From: Duncaniella dubosii
Lineage (GTDB): Bacteria; Bacteroidota; Bacteroidia; Bacteroidales; Muribaculaceae
DNA: 64,000 bases
NCBI RefSeq assembly: GCF_004803915.1
Contig: NZ_CP039396.1
Coordinates: forward strand, 2,728,001-2,792,000
Direction of reading: 5' to 3'
The position numbers and the translations under genes were made by a program. This document shows positions 35,200 to 43,669 of the stretch, piece after piece. The number at the start of each line of letters is the position of its first letter. Positions within the stretch are counted from its first letter, which is position 1. The notes beneath the pieces were generated by a model. It was not told the DNA's origin, did not search any database, and saw only the letters and a program-made list of their open reading frames with translations.

Positions 35200-36304
35200 T
35201 GGGTTTAGTCTCCTGTAAATATATTTGAGTGGCTATCGCCATCGAAAGCAACGGAGGGACAGCCTCTCCCACTTGTTCATAGCGGTCGCTTGAACCGCCT
35301 TCAAAAATAAAAGAATCGGGAAAACTCTGAAGTCGGGCTACCTCTCTAAGGGTCAAACCTCTATCTTCTTCGGGATGGCAGAATCTACCACACGCTGGAT
35401 TTCGTGAAGTTTTTGTAATTGTTATAGCCGGCTTATCCCAAAACAAGCGTCCGTACACATCTGAGAAGCCCTTGACTTTATCCAGACATGGAGGTCCAAC
35501 ATGAGGTGGGCGACTCCCACCATTCTTGGGGACTTGGGCTATAACGTCTATTGTGGACTGTTTGTGTTTTGAACTGAAATGGTATGGATCATTGCCATTT
35601 ATGTCATTTGCTTTGGGCAGATTGCCAATAGCGTCTCTTACGGTATTGAAAGAATCTTGCTTCAAGACCCCGAAAGGCATAGTAAACGGACGTTTGGATG
35701 CTACAATGATGGCCCTAACACGCGCTTGGGGTACTCCAAAAGCGGCGGCATTATATACTCGTTGAGTAACGTAATATCCAGCTTCTGTAAATATGGCCTT
35801 TGCCTCTTCATAGTGACATCTGAACTTGCCGTTAAGAACCTCTTGAACATTTTCCATGACTATATAATCGGGATTAATCTGAATAGCCAATTGAGCAAAT
35901 GTTCGGATAAGGGAGTTCCTTTGGTCTTCCGGTTTCTCCTTATCCTTCTTCCTGTGAGCAGAAAAGCCTTGACAAGGAGCACATCCCACCAAAATCAACG
36001 GCTCATCTTTTGTATGAGCAGCCAACTCTTTAATTTCCTTAAGGGTATCCTCAGTGATTTCTCTTATATCTTTACAGTAAGTTTTGCATCCAAAATTGCT
36101 CCCGAATGACTTTAGGGCAATCGGATTGATGTCAATGCCACAGACAATCTGAAAAAAGTCCGGAATGGCAGCGAAACCTAAAGACGTGCCACCACAACCA
36201 CAGAAAAAGTCTACGACTTTCGCCCTGCGGTTTTTAGACACGGCATCTGGCCTCCAAAGTGGGAGTCCTTTGCTAAATTCTAAAAATTGCGATTCAAAAT
36301 CCAT
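35189..36304 (-). CDS. DNA cytosine-5 methyltransferase 1 of the pair
   Basis: 371 residues from ATG 36304, or 377 from a GTG at 36322. It carries DFFCGCGGTSLGF (I), LVGCAPCQGFSAHRK (IV, catalytic Cys), YIVMENVQEV (VI), RVRAIIVASK (VIII) and YEQVGEAVPPL (X). It is clearly different from its neighbour, so two recognition sequences, or two strands of one asymmetric site, are likely. It heads the operon behind a strong hairpin at 36325-36390. Confidence 0.92.
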   Translation of the reverse strand: MDFESQFLEFSKGLPLWRPDAVSKNRRAKVVDFFCGCGGTSLGFAAIPDFFQIVCGIDINPIALKSFGSNFGCKTYCKDIREITEDTLKEIKELAAHTKDEPLILVGCAPCQGFSAHRKKDKEKPEDQRNSLIRTFAQLAIQINPDYIVMENVQEVLNGKFRCHYEEAKAIFTEAGYYVTQRVYNAAAFGVPQARVRAIIVASKRPFTMPFGVLKQDSFNTVRDAIGNLPKANDINGNDPYHFSSKHKQSTIDVIAQVPKNGGSRPPHVGPPCLDKVKGFSDVYGRLFWDKPAITITKTSRNPACGRFCHPEEDRGLTLREVARLQSFPDSFIFEGGSSDRYEQVGEAVPPLLSMAIATQIYLQETKPNEL

Positions 36305-36324
36305 AGAGATCTTGTGTGGCACCT

Positions 36325-36390
36325 AAATAAAAGAACTCCCGTGTAGGCAGACAGGCGACCAAGCCTTTTACACGACTACACGGAAGTCCT
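36325..36390 (-). terminator. Terminator or attenuator upstream of the methyltransferase operon
   Basis: On the minus strand ACTTCCGTGTAG pairs over 12 bp (one G-T) with CTACACGGGAGT, with an inner AGGC/GCCT arm, then TTCTTTTATTT. It lies after vsr and just before the methyltransferase start. A -7 box at 36462-36469 sits upstream of it, so the hairpin may be in the operon's own leader. Confidence 0.65.
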
Positions 36391-36461
36391 CTAATATGTT
36401 GAATATAAGTTGTTACTTACATTGATTGGTCTATTTGTCTGCGCAAGCGCGTATTATATTA

Positions 36462-36469
36462 CAAAGTTA
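36462..36469 (-). promoter_or_regulatory. -7 box for the methyltransferase/R-M operon
   Basis: TAACTTTG on the minus strand, about 155 bp upstream of the first methyltransferase start; no clear -33 TTTG. The leader would contain the hairpin at 36325-36390. Confidence 0.4.
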
Positions 36470-36544
36470 CGAAATTTTTCTGAGACTTAGGTAATCTTTC
36501 GCAAAGATAGTGACAGGCATGGGCAAGATTTAGGCTCTGCTGGC

Positions 36545-37054
36545 TTAATTTTTCTTATCTCCATATGGGGCTCTTGGTTCTGCGGCTATTTGGTCGGCAT
36601 CGGGCGGGGATTCATAAGTATTTGACTTATGCTCCGTCCCGACTATCTCTTGATATAGCCTTTCAAGAATTTCTCCCCGTTTTGCCTTGGTCTTTATGTC
36701 ACACTCCCATACGCGTATTACTTTCCATCCGGCAAGCCGGAGGTCAACACCGTTGGCATAGTCGCGGGCTATGTTCATAGCTATCTTGTGACGCCAGAAG
36801 TCAACGTTGGTTTTAGGCAACCGATAATACTTGCAACCCTCATGACCATGCCAGAAGCAACCGTCGATAAAAACAACCGTCTTGTATTTCTTCAGCACAA
36901 TGTCAGGCGATCCTGGCAGTTTACGGTTGTTGACACGGTAGCGCAAACCACGGGAGAAAAGATACTTCCGCACAATCATTTCCGGCTTGGTATCCTTTCC
37001 CTTGATAGCCGCCATGCAACGGCTGCGCTGCTCCGGTGTCATCACATCTGCCAT
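36545..37054 (-). CDS. vsr: Very short patch repair endonuclease (Vsr)
   Basis: 169 residues. It starts MADVMTPEQRSRCMAAIKGK and has the Vsr signature: KGKDTKPEMIVRKYLFSRGLR, LPGSPDIVL (Asp), VVFIDGCFWHGHEGC (His and Cys of the zinc and active sites) and FWRHKIAMNIARD. Vsr nicks T:G mismatches formed by deamination of 5-methylcytosine, so its position beside two m5C methyltransferases is meaningful. It is separated from them by a terminator-like hairpin. The C-terminal tail after 145 is variable. Confidence 0.93.
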   Translation of the reverse strand: MADVMTPEQRSRCMAAIKGKDTKPEMIVRKYLFSRGLRYRVNNRKLPGSPDIVLKKYKTVVFIDGCFWHGHEGCKYYRLPKTNVDFWRHKIAMNIARDYANGVDLRLAGWKVIRVWECDIKTKAKRGEILERLYQEIVGTEHKSNTYESPPDADQIAAEPRAPYGDKKN

Positions 37055-37179
37055 AACTATATAACAAAATTAGCGATAATTTTCATGCGGACAAAAGGAT
37101 ATGTGTACGAATTCAGAATTCGAATGAGAGGAGGTTGGATTTGTCTATTTTGCAGTGCGTACCACGGAAATAAGTGTCA

Positions 37180-38937
37180 CTATATTGCGAGTTGTGTGCC
37201 GGATTGTTGGTTGTCGATGTGATTGTAGTGGGATTGCTTGCCTACTTCCCATTCGCGGTTGACGGAGTGGGAGGATGAGATGTCGCGGGAGATGAGGCGA
37301 GCGAGGGCGGTGCATTGATGAGTAGTGAAGGCTTTGGCTTGTTCCGGTGTGTAGTCAGACTGACGGAGAGGGAGAGTGATGCTTCCGGTTGATTTGGCGG
37401 TCAGTTCCTTGATGCGGTTGGTCAGCTCGGTAGCGTCTTCATGAGTTATGCGCAGAATTGCGAGTTGACAAAGATAAACGTTTGCCGCGTTGTCTTGCAA
37501 TCTCGCATGGAAGCGCAATTCATCGGCTGTCATCGGATATGTCGCCGAGAACCCATCGGCTGAGACTACTCGGATTGCTCTACCGCCATCGCGCATCTTG
37601 ATAATGTTGACGCTTCCTATTCTTGAACTGATGTCGCTTACCGGATATTTCTGCAATACGGATTCAAATATTTCGGTTGAGAACATGGTGGCGGCTATCC
37701 GGATTGCTACATCTTCTCTTTCACTTTCGGGCGAGTTGAAGTACCATGCCGATTGTCGAGGTGACATCTTGCGAGTATGTTCTGAACCGTCGAACAACCG
37801 GATTGACATTATGCCGTCCATGCCGGATTTCCGTACCTCCATAGAGAACAGATCGCGGTATATATCCAGCGGGCATTCCTTGCGCTCCTGCTTCTTCGCG
37901 AAGTCTATCAGTTCTGACAGCTTCATCACCGTGTTGCCGTCAAGTGCCATCTTCCGGTTATGATCAACGATGCCGTAGCCACGGATCTCACCATTGCGGT
38001 CTTTCTGAAAATGAATGTCTATGCCGAATTTGGTTTTGAGAATGTCCATCAACTCCGACATATGCCGCTGTTGCTCCTGGGATAGTGTCTTGCCGTTCGA
38101 ACCCTTGATTTTACGTATGTCGTGGTTGGCTTTCCGGCGCACATATTTTTTCTTCTGACCTTTGTGACCCTTGACATTTTCGACATTTTGAACTTTTCCC
38201 TCCGCAATTTCAGCCTTATATTTCCTGATAATCGCACGGAGTTGTTTAGCCCGTTCTTTCCGGGTGTCGTTTCCTTGCGAAATATGCCTCCCTATCTCAG
38301 ACAACGAGATTGTCGTGGCCTTGACCCCTCCGCGAAACAGTACATAGCTGTCATCTACGCGCTCAAATTTATATCCATGTGAGCGGATTATATTGGCAAA
38401 CTGTCCTTCGGTGAGATAGCCGTAAGAGAACATACGCTGAATGTCGCAGTTGATGTCCGATGAAAGAATACGATTTGCGGCGGCATTGAGTCGTGCATAG
38501 TCGTGATGATCGGGTATCGGAAAACCGTTTGGCTGTATGCGTGTGGAAAGTATATGCACATGGTTGTTGTCGGTGTCGTGGTGGTAGTACACGAAATACG
38601 GCTGTCTGCCATATCCGGCTTCCGCCATGAGCTGACGGGCAAAGTCGGTCAACTCGTCAGCCGACATCACCTGCCCCTTTACAGAGGCGGCGATGTGGAA
38701 CTGAAATCGCGTGGTCTTGGTGTTGCCGTATGTCCTTGACCGCTCCTTCAGGTATTTCTCAATCTCTCCGGCGCAGTCGAACCCGGCTTCATGCAACAGC
38801 TTCACCTTATGACGAATGGCTGCATCGACATTCTCCATAGCCATGAGCCGGGCCACGCCTTCGGCAACCTTGCGTTCATTATATCCGGCACCGGGGAAGC
38901 CGCCACCGGATACCATGCCAAGTTTCTTGACTATCAT
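37180..38937 (-). CDS. Relaxase of element A
   Basis: 585 residues. The N-terminus has GGFPGAGYNERKVAEGVA, with Tyr19 as probable catalytic tyrosine. The metal-binding triad is in YFVYYHHDTDNNHVHILSTR (about 120-140). This is the Relaxase/Mobilisation nuclease fold of Bacteroidales mobilizable elements. The long C-terminal part is basic and helical. The start overlaps the mobC-like stop as ATGA. It cleaves oriT, probably at 39500-39580, and leads the strand into a helper conjugation apparatus. Only distantly similar to the element B relaxase. Confidence 0.85.
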   Translation of the reverse strand: MIVKKLGMVSGGGFPGAGYNERKVAEGVARLMAMENVDAAIRHKVKLLHEAGFDCAGEIEKYLKERSRTYGNTKTTRFQFHIAASVKGQVMSADELTDFARQLMAEAGYGRQPYFVYYHHDTDNNHVHILSTRIQPNGFPIPDHHDYARLNAAANRILSSDINCDIQRMFSYGYLTEGQFANIIRSHGYKFERVDDSYVLFRGGVKATTISLSEIGRHISQGNDTRKERAKQLRAIIRKYKAEIAEGKVQNVENVKGHKGQKKKYVRRKANHDIRKIKGSNGKTLSQEQQRHMSELMDILKTKFGIDIHFQKDRNGEIRGYGIVDHNRKMALDGNTVMKLSELIDFAKKQERKECPLDIYRDLFSMEVRKSGMDGIMSIRLFDGSEHTRKMSPRQSAWYFNSPESEREDVAIRIAATMFSTEIFESVLQKYPVSDISSRIGSVNIIKMRDGGRAIRVVSADGFSATYPMTADELRFHARLQDNAANVYLCQLAILRITHEDATELTNRIKELTAKSTGSITLPLRQSDYTPEQAKAFTTHQCTALARLISRDISSSHSVNREWEVGKQSHYNHIDNQQSGTQLAI

Positions 38938-39311
38938 AGACGCTCTTTGATTTTGATTTGGTTAAGATGCACCCAAATGGCAGACAAGTCATTTCGGAAG
39001 AATACAAACGGTTGGATATCCGAGGCGGACAATCCGTAGGGCGACACCTTCATGCGCTCGTTAATCTGATGGGTGGTCTGATTGACATTCGTCCCGATTT
39101 TCTTCAACTGACGCAGAATAGCGGTAAGTAACGCTGGTATCTCGGAATTGGCTGATGATGGCGTAGCCTCTCCGTCATATTGCAGAGTGGCGCAACGGAT
39201 ACAGGCACTGATGTTGCCGTTGAAATGGCTGTTGGCTTTGGTGCGGATTGCTTTGGCGGTTGCTTCATCAACGCGAAGACGTATTATTATGGTCTTATTA
39301 TTTGATGACAT
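38934..39311 (-). CDS. MobC-like relaxosome accessory protein, element A
   Basis: 125 residues. The N-terminal ribbon-helix-helix pattern TIIIRLRVDEATAKAIRTKA and NGNISACIRCATLQYD is followed by an amphipathic helix ILRQLKKIGTNVNQTTHQIN, the MobC signature region. Coupled to the relaxase by a 4-bp overlap. Upstream lies the candidate oriT. The tail from about 90 is unrecognised. Confidence 0.8.
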   Translation of the reverse strand: MSSNNKTIIIRLRVDEATAKAIRTKANSHFNGNISACIRCATLQYDGEATPSSANSEIPALLTAILRQLKKIGTNVNQTTHQINERMKVSPYGLSASDIQPFVFFRNDLSAIWVHLNQIKIKERL

Positions 39312-39314
39312 GAT

Positions 39315-39420
39315 GTTACTATGCTTTGATGCTCTGATGCTTTAATGTTATGATGATATTATGCTTTGAGGCTCTGATACTCTGATATTTTGATGTCATG
39401 ATGATATGCTTGGAAGTCAT
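39315..39420. repeat. Degenerate tandem repeats upstream of mobC, element A
   Basis: A block beginning TATGCTTTGATGCTCTGATG is followed by a second imperfect copy beginning TATGCTTTGAGGCTCTGATA about 45 bp later; within both, TGATGCT-like units recur every 9-10 bp. Lies between mobC and the oriT candidate, so it may bind MobC. Confidence 0.5.
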
Positions 39421-39499
39421 AATGCCATAAAGACTATGTGTCTTGATGATTGTATCTCTTGATTTCATGGTCACATGATATTTTATCCTTACAAAAGAC

Positions 39500-39580
39500 T
39501 GCGAGTTTCGAGCGGGATTGACCCAACTCTGCGAGGTGGCAGGATTGCCGTTGTGGGAACAATCGGCATATCTTGCACAG
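39500..39580 (-). other. Candidate oriT, element A (IncP-like nic region)
   Basis: On the minus strand an imperfect hairpin GCCGATTGT-TCCC-ACAACGGC is followed directly by AATCCTGC (39539-39546 on plus as GCAGGATT). A hairpin a few bases before ATCCTG^C is the layout of the IncP/RP4 nic region, cut after the G. The location upstream of mobC and relaxase supports it. Found by eye; not tested. Confidence 0.5.
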
Positions 39581-39668
39581 CAAGATTTATACACCTAAGA
39601 AGTCTGACAGACTCGTTCTCACACCCCACTTGAATGGCCTCGTGAAAAATGTCAAAGTGTCGAAAATT

Positions 39669-41063
39669 TCAAGGGTCACATGACATTTTCGTGTAGCGTC
39701 CATGCTCCTCTTTTCTGAAAAGGGCTGAGTTTTTCAGGAACCGTTTTACCGTGGATTCAGACATCCCGAGTGACCGTCCGAGGTCGATGGCATCCGATGT
39801 CCGGAAGTCGTAAGGCAAAGCGTCCAACAATTCTAATTGCCGTTTGTCAAGATTGCCGGATAATGACACGCGGATTACACGGTTTTCCATCTCACGGAAA
39901 TACTCGACCAACTCAATAGCCGCCTCCGCGCTTTCGGTATCTATCATTGTTGCCGACTCTCCGGCGCAGATATTCTTCATTATCCGGATTATTAGACAGA
40001 AGCGTATGAGATAGGTCTCGAGTTTTCCGCACACGGCTTTCTCCGCTTCCGATTCGGTGGCAGAGTATATCGCGTTGTTAACATTATCTTTCCATTCGCA
40101 CAGTCTCCTATGGGCTTCATGGGAGAAAGTCAATTCTGTTGGCTGTTCTTTTCCCTTGAAGTCAAAAGTAACGACTTTGCGGATTATCTGCTCCCATTTC
40201 TCCATGATTCCATCAGGCATACGGTCAGTGCCCCATGTAGGCATATCGATAATGTCGGGATAGACTTTCAGAAAGCGGGATGAAAAGCCATTGACAACAC
40301 GCTCACCGCCGAATTGCTTTGCGAGACGTCCCGGTTGGGTACTGCCGATTATGGAGCAATACGGGTTCGGCAGAAATATATGCTCATCAGCAGATTTTCG
40401 GATATACTTGAATGGTGTGCCGCTGAACGCGCTGAGAAAATAGCTCTCATCCGAACTGTTGTAACGGTTGAAGTTGGCGAACAGGCTTTCAAGTTCATCG
40501 CTGTAAAGGATCACGCCCTGCGGATTGTCGCGCATGGCACCGATCAACGCCTCGATGGTCGCATCGACAACCACATGACACCTGCGCCTCGGTCGCTCCA
40601 TATCCTCCGGCAAAGACAGTGCTGTACGTTCTTTCTGAGATTTGGACTCCCATTTCTTGTAGGCTTTGAGTTTAACGCAATACTCCCGGTCATACTCATG
40701 GTCGAGGTTGAGCAGAGGCGACAGGGCAAGCCTGAGCGGAGGAGTCTTGCCGCAACTCGGATAACCGACAAGTGCCACATACATAATAGGTCGCTCAACC
40801 CATGTCGCCGAAAAGCGCACCGTCCAGCGGTTACCCATTGCAGCAGCGAAAGTAGTGAACATGGACGCAGATATGAAATTGACATTGAAATGCTCATACT
40901 CAACCAATGCCTCCACGATATTACGTATAGCCATAGGAAATACACTTAGAGGGAAAGAGGGCACCTCCTTTTGCGGCTTACGTTGAGGTTCTATCGGATC
41001 ATCCTCATGCAACCCACAAGCCGGACGCAGTGGCATCCTGCGGTTTTGATAATAAGAAGCCAT
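39669..41063 (-). CDS. DUF3987 family ATPase-like protein, element A
   Basis: 464 residues from ATG 41063, which shares its A with the TGA stop of the upstream gene (TGATG). A longer frame upstream lies within that gene and is not used. The core has ALVGYPSCGKTPPLRLALSP (Walker-A-like) near residue 94 and GVILYSDELESLFANFNRYN. A winged-helix end (TSDAIDLGRSLGMSESTVKR) follows. Orthologue of 17737-19092 in element B. Probably acts in element replication; here there is no separate DUF6371 primase gene. Confidence 0.85.
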   Translation of the reverse strand: MASYYQNRRMPLRPACGLHEDDPIEPQRKPQKEVPSFPLSVFPMAIRNIVEALVEYEHFNVNFISASMFTTFAAAMGNRWTVRFSATWVERPIMYVALVGYPSCGKTPPLRLALSPLLNLDHEYDREYCVKLKAYKKWESKSQKERTALSLPEDMERPRRRCHVVVDATIEALIGAMRDNPQGVILYSDELESLFANFNRYNSSDESYFLSAFSGTPFKYIRKSADEHIFLPNPYCSIIGSTQPGRLAKQFGGERVVNGFSSRFLKVYPDIIDMPTWGTDRMPDGIMEKWEQIIRKVVTFDFKGKEQPTELTFSHEAHRRLCEWKDNVNNAIYSATESEAEKAVCGKLETYLIRFCLIIRIMKNICAGESATMIDTESAEAAIELVEYFREMENRVIRVSLSGNLDKRQLELLDALPYDFRTSDAIDLGRSLGMSESTVKRFLKNSALFRKEEHGRYTKMSCDP

Positions 41064-41425
41064 CACCATCCGGATTTGGGTTTGCGGCGCATGGTTGATT
41101 TCATCTCGGCAAGAATCTCGCCTGATGATTTGGAACCATCGCAGGCGTGCTGTTCCTGCCAAGCGATAAGTTCCGAAGGGCGGAATTCCAGCATCTTGCC
41201 TACTTTGTAGTGAGGCAGTATGCCATCGCGCACCATGTGATACACCGTCGATTTCTTACGTCGGAGAATCTTGCAAGCCTCGTCGATGCCAACAAGACGG
41301 TTGTCATGCTCGGACGGTTTCATGCCGATTGCCTCTTTCACGAGGGATTTCAGTCCCTCGATCTCATTAATCAGACTGCCTACCAGATGCGGGAGCGAGT
41401 CAAATGAAGGATTTGTATTTTCCAT
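41063..41425 (-). CDS. Excisionase-like wHTH protein, element A
   Basis: 120 residues. The N-terminal amphipathic helix (LVGSLINEIEGLKSLVKEAI) is followed by an HTH_17 domain VGIDEACKILRRKKSTVYHM and ILPHYKVGKMLEFRPSELIA. Same place and architecture as 19096-19482 in element B. It is translationally coupled to DUF3987 through TGATG. A recombination directionality or replication-control role is inferred. Confidence 0.82.
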   Translation of the reverse strand: MENTNPSFDSLPHLVGSLINEIEGLKSLVKEAIGMKPSEHDNRLVGIDEACKILRRKKSTVYHMVRDGILPHYKVGKMLEFRPSELIAWQEQHACDGSKSSGEILAEMKSTMRRKPKSGW

Positions 41426-41448
41426 ATTTTACGTTTTAGAATTTGTCG

Positions 41449-41490
41449 CAAAATTATGGGTATCGGCAATGGTGAACCGGTGAGGGAAAC
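41449..41490 (-). promoter_or_regulatory. Promoter/operator of the wHTH-DUF3987 operon, element A
   Basis: -7 TAATTTTG (41449-41456), 12 bp, then TTCACCAT, with a second TCACC 7 bp further up. The same TCACC-NN-TTCACCAT-N12-(-7) layout is present at the element A integrase promoter (43604-43640). Confidence 0.6.
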
Positions 41491-41525
41491 GGTTATTTTG
41501 CTGATTGGCAGAGTTTCACCGAAAT

Positions 41526-42215
41526 TTAACAGATACTGAGTTTCTTGGCGAGAGGAAAAGGTGCCAGAGGCAGACGTGGCTCGACTTTAGGGAGAGTGAA
41601 TGCACCCTCATCCGAAGAAAGTTTTTTGGCGATGGTACTTATCTCGACATCAGCGAGTTGCCACGGAAATTGTGATTTCAGAAATTCGGCCATCATGGTA
41701 TTGGGTATTTTAAGCCGTTTGGCGATATTCCATCCGAAATGATACACGTCATGTGTGCGAAATTTTGAGATGCGGCGATTTACTGAGATTTGCGTTGTCG
41801 GCTCTCCGAGAATAAAGGCTTTCAGATTATTGTCAAGAGACATCAGTTCCTCATTGGTCAATACTCCGGCAAATGTTCCCAGAGTATAGGCTATCACTTC
41901 CTGCGCTTTGGGAGTGTCGAGCGGTGACACTCCCTCGGCTAAATTAATTACCGTTCCTTCTAATTGTTCGACTGCTTTATCCTTTCTGCGCTTGAATGAT
42001 ATAACACCCAATGGCTCACGTACAAGAGGGATGATAAAGAATTGTATGCCATACTCTACGGAAAGATAACATAGTGTGAACATAAGAAAAGTGGTGATTG
42101 AGGCGTTTACGGAAGTCGCCAGGGATGCTTCCTCCGATGAGAAACCTACAGATACAGCCTTACCCGCGATGCAGACAAGGGCTATTGTACGGATTGAATT
42201 CAAATGTGTATTCAT
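41526..42215 (-). CDS. Membrane protein of the element backbone, element A
   Basis: About 229 residues from ATG 42215 (MNTHLNSIRTIALVCIAGKA); a TTG ten codons upstream is less likely. Hydrophobic segments lie near 7-24 and 40-70 (ITTFLMFTLCYLSVEYGIQF), and then a soluble domain with VYHFGWNIAKRLKIPNTMMA. The shared HFGWNIAK pattern and gene position match 19593-20684 of element B. A -7 box TACTTTTG lies at 42243-42250. Function unknown. Confidence 0.65.
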   Translation of the reverse strand: MNTHLNSIRTIALVCIAGKAVSVGFSSEEASLATSVNASITTFLMFTLCYLSVEYGIQFFIIPLVREPLGVISFKRRKDKAVEQLEGTVINLAEGVSPLDTPKAQEVIAYTLGTFAGVLTNEELMSLDNNLKAFILGEPTTQISVNRRISKFRTHDVYHFGWNIAKRLKIPNTMMAEFLKSQFPWQLADVEISTIAKKLSSDEGAFTLPKVEPRLPLAPFPLAKKLSIC

Positions 42216-42417
42216 GTGGATAAAATCTATTGTTTTATCCTGCAAAAGTATAATATGCCGATTGCTAAATACGAAATTTTGGACACAAATTTTATCCTGT
42301 AATGTCCTTTTTTAACAGTCGTATTGCTAACATGAACTAAAATGGAATAATATGGAAACCAATGGTTTATTATCGGGTAACTGTGTCACCGGATATAAGT
42401 CACAAGATGAGGAAACA

Positions 42418-42448
42418 GCAACCGTGGTCCACACTGAACCACGGTTGC
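42418..42448 (-). terminator. Hairpin after the element A integrase gene
   Basis: GCAACCGTGGT and ACCACGGTTGC form a perfect 11-bp stem with a 9-nt loop, 12 bp beyond the integrase stop. The run of T after it is weak on either strand. Confidence 0.55.
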
Positions 42449-42459
42449 CATTGATGATT

Positions 42460-43569
42460 TTATGTAAGTTTTATGCGACCAACTGTGTCGCGTTTGGTGG
42501 AGTCAACCAATCGGGCGTAAATTTGCGTCGTGGTCACGTTGGCATGATCGAGCATCTTGCTTACCGTATATATGTCAGTCCCGGCAGCGAGTTGGAGAGT
42601 GGCGAACGTATCTCGGAAACGGTGGAATGTTATACGTTTTGTGATACCCGCCGCTTTCAGCCATTTCTTCAGCGGTTCCTGCGTCATAGAGCGGTTGAAT
42701 CCCTTGAAGACAATCCCCTTGTCCCGTTCGCCGCACAATGCCAGCATCTCCGGACTGAGAGGGTGGATTGATTCTTTCTGCGTCTTCTGAATACGGATGA
42801 ACATAGCCATCTCTCCATCGGCATCCGGACGTATATCCTCCCACCGCAATTTGAGTATGTCGCTTATTCGCAATCCTGTCAGTATAGAGAACAGTGAGGC
42901 CGCTTTCAGTATAGGCTTCTCGCAGGGTGTGGCGGCAAGCAACTTCACTTCATCAGCCGTGAGAAAATTTTTCTTGACCTCCTCATATTCGATATCCTCA
43001 ATGAAGTCGTTGAGATTTTCTTTAAGCAACCGTTCTTTGTATGCCTCTTTCAGCAGAGCGCGGAATGTTGACCAATATCCGGCGGCAGAATTGCGTGTGA
43101 TGGTCAGTTTAGGGTGACGGAGCTGTTTGGCTGTCAGCAGATATTCACGGAATTTGTTGCACAACTCTATGGTGACATCGCCGAATGAGCATTTACCGTT
43201 GACAAATCTCTCGAAGTGGCGATAGACGATGATCCACTTGTCATAATGTTTTTTCGCTTTCTCCTCAAAATACAGCAGAAAGTCGGCTTTCGGCTGTTCG
43301 CGGTCGAGGAAACCGAACTCATTGTTAATGACCGCCTCCTGACGGCGGCAGCGTATTATCTCGGCACGCATCAGTATCGAGTCGTTGTATTCACGCTGAT
43401 ATTTGTTGCGCGGATTTGCGAATATGTAGAATCCCAGGTACTCACGACGCGACATCTTCATTGTTCTTGGATTGCGTATCGCCGGGTAGTAGTCGAGGTA
43501 CAGCGACAGGCGGTCGTTCTTTATCGGACGCTGGCGCAGGCTGACTTTGGAACAGGTTGATGGTAACAT
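42460..43569 (-). CDS. Tyrosine recombinase (integrase) of element A
   Basis: 369 residues. The catalytic domain has LTGLRISDILKLRWEDI (Arg I), TFHRFRDTFATLQ (His-x-x-Arg) and NVTTTQIYARLV (nucleophile Tyr). The N-terminal half matches the element B integrase in layout (CSKVSLRQRPIKNDRLSLYL). It targets the mnmE 3' end. Both integrases appear intact, so both elements may be excisable, singly or as a unit. The promoter carries the CACCAT-N12 box. Confidence 0.92.
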   Translation of the reverse strand: MLPSTCSKVSLRQRPIKNDRLSLYLDYYPAIRNPRTMKMSRREYLGFYIFANPRNKYQREYNDSILMRAEIIRCRRQEAVINNEFGFLDREQPKADFLLYFEEKAKKHYDKWIIVYRHFERFVNGKCSFGDVTIELCNKFREYLLTAKQLRHPKLTITRNSAAGYWSTFRALLKEAYKERLLKENLNDFIEDIEYEEVKKNFLTADEVKLLAATPCEKPILKAASLFSILTGLRISDILKLRWEDIRPDADGEMAMFIRIQKTQKESIHPLSPEMLALCGERDKGIVFKGFNRSMTQEPLKKWLKAAGITKRITFHRFRDTFATLQLAAGTDIYTVSKMLDHANVTTTQIYARLVDSTKRDTVGRIKLT

Positions 43570-43603
43570 GGTTGTATTTCTTGTTTGTTGATTAATCGTT
43601 ATA

Positions 43604-43640
43604 CAAAACTATATAAAAGACTGATGGTGAAATGGTGATG
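43604..43640 (-). promoter_or_regulatory. Promoter/operator of the element A integrase
   Basis: -7 TAGTTTTG (43604-43611), 12 bp, TTCACCAT and a further TCACC on the minus strand; spacing identical to the wHTH promoter at 41449. Confidence 0.6.
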
Positions 43641-43669
43641 ATAGAATCACCTGTACCGCTCACCGATTT

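Noticed and set aside
35579..36109. Plus-strand open frame of 176 codons
   Set aside because: Antisense to the first cytosine-5 methyltransferase, which has all motifs.
40314..40949. Plus-strand open frame of 211 codons
   Set aside because: Antisense shadow of the element A DUF3987 gene.
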